Shown: piece after piece, positions 8,350 through 15,158 of the stretch
How the letters are laid out: every line of letters begins with the position of its first letter
Position numbering within the stretch: position 1 is the first letter of the stretch
DNA from: Tellurirhabdus rosea
GTDB lineage: Bacteria > Bacteroidota > Bacteroidia > Cytophagales > Spirosomataceae
Reading direction: 5' to 3'
NCBI RefSeq assembly: GCF_026278345.1
Contig: NZ_CP111085.1
Location: forward strand, 2,058,001-2,122,000
Length of the DNA stretch: 64,000 nucleotides
The notes under the pieces: model-generated
What the model saw: the letters and a program-made list of their open reading frames with translations, nothing else
The model's database searches: none
What the model was told of the DNA's origin: nothing
Made by a program: the position numbers and the translations under genes

Positions 8350-10536
8350 TTAGAGGTCGTTGGTGTTCAGCTTTGCTTTTTTCGACAGCATGATCATACC
8401 ACCGACGAAGAAACTGCGGTACGATTGCGGCCCGACGGCGTACCGGATTTTACCCGGCCGCCCCTCCGCATCGGGCGCAAACCGGTAGGTGAACACGTTG
8501 CGGGTATTGAGCAGGTTGTCGACCGAGGCGTACAGCACCAGCAGATTGCCGCCCAGCCGGGTAAGGTGACTGGCCGAGAAACTGAGGTTATGCACGGCGG
8601 GCGTCCGGTCGGCCAGAAAGCGGTCGTGGTTCGGATTGTAGTAGGGCCGTCCGCTCGTGAAGGTGTACGTCAGGCCCATGCTGGTCTGGATTTTGGTGAA
8701 AAACCGCTTTCCGATGACGCTCAGGTTGTGCTTCGAGGCAAAGGTCGGGGTCGCCGGTTCGAGGTACTGGCTGAAAAGCCGCCGGGTGTCCACAAAACTG
8801 TACGTAACCCAGTAATCCAGCCCCTTCACGGTTTTCTGATCCCGCCAGAACAGGTCAAACCCTTTGGCGTAGCCGAAGCCGGAATTGTCGGTGCGCCCCC
8901 AGGGAAAGCGGTACGGATTGGCGTCGAACCCGGCTTCTTCGCCCGGCCGGGCCGTAAACTCCCGGACCAGCTGGTTATATTCTTTGTAAAACGATTCAAT
9001 GCGGAACGTCCGGCCGTTTTTGATCACCTGAAAATTCAGAATCAGGTGGTCGGCCTTCTCGTAGTTCAGGGCTGTGTTGCGGTACAGATAGCGGTAATCG
9101 GGTGTCTGGTAAAACCGTCCGGCGGCGAGGGAAACCTGGCTGAAAGCTCCGGTTTTGTAGGCCAGCGAAAGCCGGGGAGCCAGATTCAGCCGACCCAGAA
9201 GCGACGAATACTCGGCCCGCACGCCCAGCCGCCCCGCCAGTTTTCGGCTCAGGTAAATGTCCGATTCCACAAACGACGCCCCGTAGGTTTCGCGCAGGGC
9301 GTACCGGGTGCCGCCGACGGCCGACTCCAGCTTCAGCTGGTGCATTTCGGCTCCAAACAGGAGCGAATGGTTGCCCGGCAGCAGGCGCGTCAGTACCAAA
9401 CGGCCCTGCGTCCGCTCGTCGAAACGGCCGACATCCTGGCCGCTGAAAGTCATGTCGTCCGTGTTGCGGCTGTAGGAAAGGCCCGTGCTCAGCAGCCAGC
9501 GGCCTTCGTCCCAGCTATCGGTGTACGTGCTGGTCGCAAACGCATTCCCGTTCCGCTGGTCGATTTCCGTGCGATTCGACTCGGCGGAAGGGTCCCGAAA
9601 CACCATTCCCAGATGACTGCCGGAATACATGCCGTAAAACTTCAGCAGCCCGTTGCGGGTCGGCCTGAGCCGGTAGGTCAGCGACGAGCCCGTGAACTCC
9701 GGCTCCCGGGTCCAGACGACATTTTGCCGGACCAGCGCAAAGAGCGGCCTCAGATTTCCGTAGTACAGCGAACCGGATACGGAGGCTTTTTCCCCGGCAT
9801 GGTCGTAGCTCAGTGCGGCGCTCGCCAGGTTCAGGCTGAGGCTCAAGCCGTTGTTATTCGTTTTGTCCACCGTATTCAGCAGCAGCACCGACGACAGCGC
9901 CTGCCCGTACTGGGCCGAGTAGCCGCCCGTACTGAACGACGTTCCCTTGAACATAAATGGCTGAAAGCGTCCGCGCTGCTGGACATCCGGCAGGGAGCTG
10001 AAAAACGGATTCTGCACAATCATGCCGTCGATAACCACCTTCGTTTCCAGACCGGAGCCGCCCCGGACAAACAGCCCTTCCTGTTCGCCCACCCGCTGGG
10101 CACCCGGCAGCAGATTCATGGCGGCGGTGATGTCGGCCTGCGCTCCGGCCGTCGTGACGATGTCGAGCGGCTTGAGCATGGTCATTTTCCGTTCGTCGCT
10201 AGCTTCGAAGGCGCCCGCCGTGATCACGACCGTGTTCAGTTCGCTGGCCACTTCCTCCAGCCGGACGCTGACAACTGTCTCCGGCGGAGTGAGCGTGAGT
10301 TTCCGGGTATGGGGTTCGTAGCCCACGAACGTCACGACCAGCGTAGAGGTGTCGCGGCGGGTGGTCCGGAAGCGGAAGATTCCGGTGCTGTCGGCATTGG
10401 CGCCGTCGTAGGTACCTTTGAGAAAGACGTTGGCTCCCGGCAGGGCGCGGCCCCGGCTGTCGGTGACGCGCCCGCTTACGGTGGTTTGGGCGTAGGCGGC
10501 CTGACCAAGCAGGAGCAGAAGGAGTAACCGTTGCAT
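8350..10536 (-). CDS. TonB-dependent outer membrane receptor
   Basis: 728 residues when started at ATG 10534-10536, which opens the signal peptide MQRLLLLLLLGQAAYAQ; an in-frame ATG 54 bp upstream lies before the predicted -7 box and is rejected. N-terminal carboxypeptidase-regulatory-like beta-sandwich (~18-105, VSGRVTDSRGRALPGANVFL), plug domain (~110-220, VFVRGG-type segment LFVRGGSGLETKVVIDGMIV), then a 22-strand barrel. It lacks the SusD partner gene typical of glycan-uptake SusC receptors, so the ligand is unknown. It heads the minus-strand set with the TPR-like protein and the LytS/LytTR pair. Confidence 0.9.
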   Translation of the reverse strand: MQRLLLLLLLGQAAYAQTTVSGRVTDSRGRALPGANVFLKGTYDGANADSTGIFRFRTTRRDTSTLVVTFVGYEPHTRKLTLTPPETVVSVRLEEVASELNTVVITAGAFEASDERKMTMLKPLDIVTTAGAQADITAAMNLLPGAQRVGEQEGLFVRGGSGLETKVVIDGMIVQNPFFSSLPDVQQRGRFQPFMFKGTSFSTGGYSAQYGQALSSVLLLNTVDKTNNNGLSLSLNLASAALSYDHAGEKASVSGSLYYGNLRPLFALVRQNVVWTREPEFTGSSLTYRLRPTRNGLLKFYGMYSGSHLGMVFRDPSAESNRTEIDQRNGNAFATSTYTDSWDEGRWLLSTGLSYSRNTDDMTFSGQDVGRFDERTQGRLVLTRLLPGNHSLLFGAEMHQLKLESAVGGTRYALRETYGASFVESDIYLSRKLAGRLGVRAEYSSLLGRLNLAPRLSLAYKTGAFSQVSLAAGRFYQTPDYRYLYRNTALNYEKADHLILNFQVIKNGRTFRIESFYKEYNQLVREFTARPGEEAGFDANPYRFPWGRTDNSGFGYAKGFDLFWRDQKTVKGLDYWVTYSFVDTRRLFSQYLEPATPTFASKHNLSVIGKRFFTKIQTSMGLTYTFTSGRPYYNPNHDRFLADRTPAVHNLSFSASHLTRLGGNLLVLYASVDNLLNTRNVFTYRFAPDAEGRPGKIRYAVGPQSYRSFFVGGMIMLSKKAKLNTNDL

Positions 10537-10566
10537 CGATAAGAGCTGTTTACTGTTCGGATGCTT

Positions 10567-10574
10567 CAAAAGTA
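10567..10574 (-). promoter_or_regulatory. -7 promoter box TACTTTTG for the TonB receptor
   Basis: On the minus strand the octamer TACTTTTG matches the Bacteroidota primary-sigma -7 consensus TAnnTTTG exactly and lies 30 bp upstream of the receptor ATG. No well-spaced -33 TTTG was found. Confidence 0.55.
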
Positions 10575-10766
10575 TCCGGCAGGCAGGCAAACAGACAGTT
10601 CTTTCCGACGAAAGCGGGGTTTAATTGGGGCAGACTTCAAAAAAAAGCGGATAAAAATAAAGTGAATCGACCCGACGAAAACTCCTTTTCGCGTTTCCCT
10701 CCATGTCAAAATCCGGAAATGACGGACCAAATCCGTAAAAATCGTATCAGTTTAGTTACATAATAG

Positions 10767-10834
10767 AACTATAAATATAGTTTTTAGCCGCTAAATATTT
10801 TTTAAGTCAATTTTTGTAAACTATTTTTATAGTT
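10767..10834. promoter_or_regulatory. Twin AACTAT-N4-ATAGTT inverted repeats
   Basis: AACTAT-AAAT-ATAGTT occupies 10767-10782 and AACTAT-TTTT-ATAGTT occupies 10819-10834. Both have perfect 6-bp arms and a 4-bp spacer, and their centres are 52 bp apart, about five helical turns. This is what a pair of operators for one dimeric regulator looks like; it precedes the gene at 10897. Confidence 0.55.
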
Positions 10835-10896
10835 AAACATTTAAACAATATATTCGTTTAAAATTTAGCGTTACACTTCTTAAAAGAATATAGATA

Positions 10897-11178
10897 ATGG
10901 TTGCGGAGAATTTTCATACGTTAACGCTCAAGGAGCAGTTACACTACGTTTTCGAACACGGATCGCTTATTTCGACGACTTCGGACGCCGACTCAGCGGT
11001 TTCTTTATATCATCTGGATGGCGATCTGGCGGAGTTACACTACCGCATCAATCATAACTATTCATTTGGCCTTTGGGAGATTCAAACGATCAATCTCCTT
11101 TCGGAGCGGTCGCACCAGACCGACTGTTTCGACAAGTACCTCGACAGCATTAACCTCAGCGCACTGCTTGCCGCTTAA
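10897..11178 (+). CDS. Small hypothetical protein, 93 residues
   Basis: Not recognised. The protein is soluble, with no signal peptide or membrane segment; it begins MVAENFHTLTLKEQLHYVFE and has an Asp/His-rich middle (SLYHLDGDLAELHYRINHNY) with predicted beta-alpha character. The ATG is preceded by a long AT-rich leader containing three inverted repeats, so expression is probably tightly regulated. It ends just before a pair of GTGGCACGAC palindromes that separate it from the convergent DUF1080 gene. Codon use looks like the neighbours. The reading frame is the only substantial one in this gap, and I consider it a real gene of unknown role. Confidence 0.7.
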   Translation: MVAENFHTLTLKEQLHYVFEHGSLISTTSDADSAVSLYHLDGDLAELHYRINHNYSFGLWEIQTINLLSERSHQTDCFDKYLDSINLSALLAA

Positions 11179-11184
11179 AATGAA

Positions 11185-11214
11185 TCGTGGCACGACTATA
11201 GGGTCGTGCCACGA
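11185..11214. repeat. REP-like palindrome, GTGGCACGAC core, copy 1
   Basis: Perfect 12-bp arms TCGTGGCACGAC / GTCGTGCCACGA around a 6-bp spacer. Lies 6 bp after the stop of the 93-residue gene. Confidence 0.75.
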
Positions 11215-11255
11215 AGAAAATGCCAGGGCCTGAAAGTTCTTTTTGGGCCAGAAAC

Positions 11256-11286
11256 GTTGTGGCACGACCGACCGTCGTGCCACAAC
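11256..11286. repeat. REP-like palindrome, GTGGCACGAC core, copy 2
   Basis: Perfect 13-bp arms GTTGTGGCACGAC / GTCGTGCCACAAC around a 5-bp spacer. It shares the 10-base core with copy 1 and ends 3 bp before the stop of the convergent DUF1080 gene. The pair may act as a two-way terminator or be a mobile REP-type doublet. Confidence 0.75.
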
Positions 11287-11289
11287 TCG

Positions 11290-11886
11290 TTAAAGCTCCT
11301 TCAACACCAGTTTCTTCCACCGGACCTTGATTCCGCCCCCATCGTGAATCTGCAGCGCCACAGACCCGTTGGCCGCCCCGATTTTCGCGTCGTGCAAATC
11401 CACCATGGCATTGCCGTTCAGCCAGGTCTGCACGTGGTCGCCTTCCACCCGGATGCGCAGGGTGTTCCAGTCGCCCGGCTTCAGGAATTTTTCTTTTTCG
11501 TCGGGTATCTGCACCATCCAGCCGCGGCCATACGATTCGTAGATTCCGCCGGTGTCCTTTCCCTGCGGAGCTACCTCGACCTGCCAGCCGCTGATTTTCG
11601 TCCCTTCGATGGTGGAGCGGAAAAACACGCCGCTGTTTCCGTTGGCCTCCTGTTTGAACTGCAGGGAAAGATCAAAATCTTTGTAAAACTTGTCGGTCGC
11701 CAGATAGCCGTAGCCTTTGTCCGGCCCGCTCTCGCAGAGCAGTTCGCCCTCTTCGACATACCATTTCTCCGTGCCGTAAACCTTCCAGCCTGTCAAATCT
11801 TTTCCGTTGAAAAGTTTTACTTTGGCCATGGGCGCGGTAAAGCTCATGAAAGCCAGCAGACCGACAACAACCAATGCTTTTTTCAT
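11290..11886 (-). CDS. DUF1080 (3-keto-disaccharide hydrolase-fold) secreted protein
   Basis: 198 residues: signal peptide (MKKALVVVGLLAFMSFTAP), then a single concanavalin-like jelly roll with family hallmarks KLFNGKDLTGWKVYGTEKW, NSGVFFRSTIEG, GWQVEV, and NTLRIRVEGDHVQTWLNG. DUF1080 members are secreted or periplasmic and several act on 3-keto-glycosides or bind glycans; which applies here cannot be read from sequence. It is a single-gene unit, divergent from the fasciclin gene across a 44-bp palindrome. Confidence 0.88.
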   Translation of the reverse strand: MKKALVVVGLLAFMSFTAPMAKVKLFNGKDLTGWKVYGTEKWYVEEGELLCESGPDKGYGYLATDKFYKDFDLSLQFKQEANGNSGVFFRSTIEGTKISGWQVEVAPQGKDTGGIYESYGRGWMVQIPDEKEKFLKPGDWNTLRIRVEGDHVQTWLNGNAMVDLHDAKIGAANGSVALQIHDGGGIKVRWKKLVLKEL

Positions 11887-11937
11887 TTTTGTGGGGTTAG
11901 TGCTTGTTTTTTTCTTTGAAAACCAGAAACGAGGACC

Positions 11938-11981
11938 TAAACTTTGTTTAATGAAATTTAAATTTCATTAAACAAAGTTTA
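11938..11981. promoter_or_regulatory. 44-bp perfect palindrome in the DUF1080/fasciclin divergent promoter
   Basis: 22-bp arms with no spacer, centred between 11959 and 11960. Left arm starts TAAACTTTGTTTAATG; right arm is its exact complement. The right edge overlaps a -7 box (11980-11987) for the fasciclin gene, so it is well placed to be an operator for one or both genes. Perfect self-complementarity was checked base by base; positions 11937 and 11982 break it. Confidence 0.85.
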
Positions 11982-11987
11982 CTTTTG
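11980..11987 (+). promoter_or_regulatory. -7 promoter box TACTTTTG for the fasciclin gene
   Basis: Exact TAnnTTTG match 81 bp upstream of the ATG at 12069, sharing its first two bases with the 44-bp palindrome. Confidence 0.55.
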
Positions 11988-12068
11988 TGCGTTTGATAAG
12001 CAGCAAAGCTATCCGGTTTTTGCTCAATTTATAAAAGCCAATTGTCACCATCCAACTAATCACCCTCC

Positions 12069-13040
12069 ATGAAAAATCGTTTTTCAGTCCTGGCTACGCT
12101 GCGTAAGGTCGCACTGGCGACAGCCACGGTTTTAGCTTTCCTCTCCGTTACCGGATGCGACAACGATGATGATGCAACGCCCAAAGCCATTACGGACATT
12201 GTCGTAGAAGACGCCAACTTCTCGATTCTGGAAGCGGCCGTTATCCGCGCCGGTCTGGGCGATGCGCTTCGCTCCGGCACCCTGACAGTCTTCGCGCCGA
12301 CCGATGCGGCCTTCCGGGCCTATGGTGTGGCGGATGCCGCCGCCGTGGCCGCCCTGCCGGTCGATGCCGTGCGCGGTATTCTGCAATATCACGTCCTCAA
12401 CAGCCGGGTTGCGGCCGCCGACATTCCGGCCAATGCCAGCAACACGGCCACGCGGACGCTGAGCAACCAGGACGTGTACATCACCAAAACCGGCACCAAC
12501 GTGTTTGTGAACGGCGCTCAGGTGACCCAGGCCGACATTCAGGCTTCCAACGGCGTCATTCACGTCATCAATCAGGTGCTGGCTCCTCCCCCGGCGGCTC
12601 AGAACGGTAACATTCTGGGTGTTATCGCCAGCCTGCCGAACATGACCCTGGTGACCGCCGCCATCGCCCGCGTTGCCGCCGTTCCGGCCAATGCCGCCCT
12701 GGCAACGGCCCTGACCACCCAGCAGTTCACCGTTTTTGCCCCGAACGACGCTGCTTTTCAGGCGGCTGGTTATGCCAACGCCTCCGCAATTAGTACCGCT
12801 CCTATTGACGCCTTGCAGAGAATCCTGCTCAACCACGTAGTGCCGGGCCGCATCTACTCGAACAACCTCAGCACGGGTAACGTCACGTCTGCCGGCAATG
12901 GCACGCTGGCCGTAACCGTCGGCGGCAGCGGTGTCACCGTAAAAAGCAACGGCATTCCCACCGCCGCCAACGTCACCCGCGCCAACCAGACCGGCACCAA
13001 CGGCGTCGTCCACGTGATCGACCGGGTGCTGGTGCCGTGA
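12069..13040 (+). CDS. Fasciclin (FAS1) domain lipoprotein
   Basis: 323 residues. The N-terminus is a lipoprotein signal with lipobox SVTGC (Cys about residue 36), followed by an Asp-rich linker (DNDDDA) common in exported Bacteroidota lipoproteins. Two FAS1 domains: ~40-180 (TLTVFAPTDAAFRAYGV, ILQYHVLNSRV, GVIHVINQVL) and ~185-323 (FTVFAPNDAAFQAAGY, LNHVVPGRIY, GVVHVIDRVL). FAS1 domains mediate adhesion or binding of cell-surface ligands. The protein is expected on the outer face of the cell. Single gene, ending before an ACTGAATG-word hairpin that probably terminates it. Confidence 0.92.
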   Translation: MKNRFSVLATLRKVALATATVLAFLSVTGCDNDDDATPKAITDIVVEDANFSILEAAVIRAGLGDALRSGTLTVFAPTDAAFRAYGVADAAAVAALPVDAVRGILQYHVLNSRVAAADIPANASNTATRTLSNQDVYITKTGTNVFVNGAQVTQADIQASNGVIHVINQVLAPPPAAQNGNILGVIASLPNMTLVTAAIARVAAVPANAALATALTTQQFTVFAPNDAAFQAAGYANASAISTAPIDALQRILLNHVVPGRIYSNNLSTGNVTSAGNGTLAVTVGGSGVTVKSNGIPTAANVTRANQTGTNGVVHVIDRVLVP

Positions 13041-13043
13041 TAG

Positions 13044-13141
13044 AATGACTGAATGATTGATTGACTGAATGACTGATTGCTGCGCTAATTTTAGACTTAC
13101 GGAGCGGTTCAGTCATTCGGTCAATCAGTCATTCAGTCATT
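13044..13141 (+). repeat. ACTGAATG-word inverted repeat, probable terminator
   Basis: 33-nt arms (13044-13076 and 13109-13141). Each arm is built from reiterated GACTGAAT/GATTGA words. The only two non-complementary positions would be G-U pairs in RNA. A T-run follows the right arm. It starts 4 bp after the fasciclin stop. Confidence 0.75.
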
Positions 13142-13245
13142 TTTCATTCCGCGTGAATTTTCCGTATTTTTTGTTCCACTTGCAACGGCCGCGCACCTTT
13201 TGGGGTCTAGGAAACGTTACGGTATTATTCACTCAAATCTGAAGT

Positions 13246-14172
13246 ATGTTACTGAAGAATTACTGGGCAGCAGGAATTGCTCTCCTTTCCCTGACGCTTA
13301 CCTCCTGTCTCAATAACGTAGATCCGGATGCCGGTAAGGCGGACGAAAACGACGCAACCATCAAGGAATACGTCACCAAGAATAACCTGACGGACAAAGC
13401 GAAGCCCACTACGTCGGGCCTTTATTATTATATCACGGCCCCGGTCAGCAATACAGCGGCCAAATCGCCCCGGTTGGGTGAAGAGGTTTCGTTTGCTTAT
13501 GTGCTCTCGCTGCTGAATGGTCAGAGAGTAGACAGCGTTACGGTCACTCGCCCGGTTCAGATGCCTTTTGGAGTAGGTGCCGTGGTGCCGGGTCTGGAAG
13601 AAGGTCTGAGCCTGATGAAGGAAGGCGAAAAGGCGACCCTGCTGCTGCCGTATTACCTCGCATTCGGCAACGCTGACCGCAAGGATTCGACGGGCCGCGT
13701 GACCGTACCGGCTTATACGCCCGTCCGGTTCGACGTTCAGTTGCTCCGCTCCCGCTCGGAAGACCAGCAGATTGAAGACTACCTGGCAACCAATCCGTTC
13801 GGTACCAACAAGGTGGAACGTTTTGCGAGCGGGCTGCGGCTGGTGCGCAATTCCGCGACTCCCGGAGCGGGCGATGCTCTGCGGGGCGGCCAGACCGTAA
13901 CGGTCAACTACTCCGGCAAACTGCTGCGGACGGGCAAGGAATTTGACAAAAACGACAAAGGCACCTTCCGCTTTACGCTTAACGGCAACACGATCATCCC
14001 GGGCTTCAACGAAGGGATTCTGAACATGAAAAAAGGCGAAAAAGCAACGCTGCTTATTCCCTCAACGGTGGCCTACGGCGCTCAGGGCAGCTACAACTCT
14101 TCGACGGGTGTGTATGTCATTCCTCCCTATGCCGTATTGCGCTTCGACGTCGAAGTGGTAGACGTACAGTAA
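13246..14172 (+). CDS. FKBP-type peptidyl-prolyl isomerase lipoprotein
   Basis: 308 residues. Lipoprotein signal with lipobox TLTSC (Cys about 21). Two FKBP domains: ~65-165 (VVPGLEEGLSLMKEGEKATL) is a weak copy, ~200-308 carries the full set (VTVNYSGKLLRTGKEFD, NTIIPGFNEGILNMKKGEKA, IPSTVAYGAQG, RFDVEVVDV). FKBPs catalyse cis-trans isomerisation of X-Pro bonds; membrane-anchored Bacteroidota members such as GldI assist folding of exported proteins. It is the paralogue of the two FKBP genes at 21087 and 22159. Own transcription unit with a strong terminator. Confidence 0.92.
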   Translation: MLLKNYWAAGIALLSLTLTSCLNNVDPDAGKADENDATIKEYVTKNNLTDKAKPTTSGLYYYITAPVSNTAAKSPRLGEEVSFAYVLSLLNGQRVDSVTVTRPVQMPFGVGAVVPGLEEGLSLMKEGEKATLLLPYYLAFGNADRKDSTGRVTVPAYTPVRFDVQLLRSRSEDQQIEDYLATNPFGTNKVERFASGLRLVRNSATPGAGDALRGGQTVTVNYSGKLLRTGKEFDKNDKGTFRFTLNGNTIIPGFNEGILNMKKGEKATLLIPSTVAYGAQGSYNSSTGVYVIPPYAVLRFDVEVVDVQ

Positions 14173-14183
14173 TCTATTTTAGC

Positions 14184-14243
14184 AAAAGCGGAAAGGCTGG
14201 GAAAGCGGACAGGTTGCCGTTTTCGCAGCCTTTCCGCTTTTTC
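14184..14243 (+). terminator. Rho-independent terminator after the FKBP gene
   Basis: 16-bp perfect stem AAAAGCGGAAAGGCTG (14184-14199) / CAGCCTTTCCGCTTTT (14226-14241), T-run at the end, 12 bp after the stop. Confidence 0.85.
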
Positions 14244-14256
14244 GTAAATTTCGGCC

Positions 14257-15063
14257 ATGAAAACAACCCGTCACCTGCGGCACGGTCCCGTCGAGGGATT
14301 CCGGTTTGGGTATGCGCCCATTCCCTACGTGCCGGTGGTGCCGGTGTACTGTTACTTTCTCGACGGGCTGCTGATCGATACCGCCCAGCGCCATCGGCAG
14401 GCGGATGTCCTCCGGACGCTGGCCGACCGCCCGCTTCAGCAGATTGTCCTGACGCACTTCCACGAGGACCATTCCGGCAATGTCCTGGCGCTTCACCGGC
14501 GTTTCGGGGTCCCGGTTTTCGCCGGGGAACTGACCGCCCGGCGGGTCGGTGCAGGGTTTCCGGTCCTTCCGTACGAACAGTTCTGGTTTGGCCGAATCGA
14601 GCCCTGCCCCGGCATTCAGCCTCTGCCCGAGGTCGTCGAGACGAACCGGTACCGGCTCCAGCCCATCCACACCCCCGGTCATTCCGACGATCACTACGTC
14701 TTTCTGGAAGCAAACGAGGGATGGCTCTTTGCGGGTGATTTCTACATCGGGAATCTGAAAATTTTCCGGCGCGGGGAGAACTTCCAGCAGCATATCGACT
14801 CCGCCCGCCGACTCCTCGCCTGCGATTTCGACACCCTCTTCTGCGGTCATAACCCCGTTCTGACCAACGGCAAAGCCGCCATCCTGCGCAAAATCGAGTA
14901 TCTGGAAGCGTTTCGGGAACGGGCCCGGCATTTTCACGGCCAGGGACTCTCCCTGCCGGAAATCCGGCGACGGATGCGGCTGAGCGAAAATTACCTGCTC
15001 AAAATTTTCACCTTCAACGATGTCGGAGTCGATCTCATGATCGAAGCCGCGCTGCGTAGCTGA
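14257..15063 (+). CDS. Metallo-beta-lactamase-fold hydrolase
   Basis: 268 residues, cytoplasmic. The metal site is visible: THFHEDHSGN (H-x-H-x-D-H), PIHTPGHSDDHYVFL (third-site His), AGDFYIGN (bridging Asp) and FCGHNPV (last His). This is the binuclear zinc class that includes glyoxalase II and lactonases. The C-terminal ~60 residues (RARHFHGQGLSLPEIRRRMR...LLKIFTFNDVGVDLMIEAAL) form a helical tail seen in glyoxalase/lactonase-type members. The substrate is not predictable. It stands alone between a terminator and a TonB receptor gene. Confidence 0.9.
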   Translation: MKTTRHLRHGPVEGFRFGYAPIPYVPVVPVYCYFLDGLLIDTAQRHRQADVLRTLADRPLQQIVLTHFHEDHSGNVLALHRRFGVPVFAGELTARRVGAGFPVLPYEQFWFGRIEPCPGIQPLPEVVETNRYRLQPIHTPGHSDDHYVFLEANEGWLFAGDFYIGNLKIFRRGENFQQHIDSARRLLACDFDTLFCGHNPVLTNGKAAILRKIEYLEAFRERARHFHGQGLSLPEIRRRMRLSENYLLKIFTFNDVGVDLMIEAALRS

Positions 15064-15158
15064 AAAATCACTTTCTAGTCTACAGACAAACTTTTGTAAT
15101 AAAAGGGCGTTAACCTAATCACATCGAGGAAGAGGTGCCGAACTTTATTTACTAACGT

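Larger units (their letters stand above)
10537..10896. other. 360-base divergent promoter region, AT-rich in its right half
   Basis: No gene is seen. The left part carries the promoter of the TonB receptor. From about 10730 the base composition turns strongly AT-rich, unlike the surrounding GC-rich DNA, and contains twin AACTAT-N4-ATAGTT inverted repeats (listed separately) and a third inverted repeat, TTTAAAC (10840-10846) / GTTTAAA (10856-10862), just ahead of the 93-residue gene. Confidence 0.7.

Noticed and set aside
8341-10527. Long open frame (728 codons) opposite the TonB receptor
   Set aside because: Same reason: antisense shadow of a clear receptor gene with recognisable plug and signal peptide.
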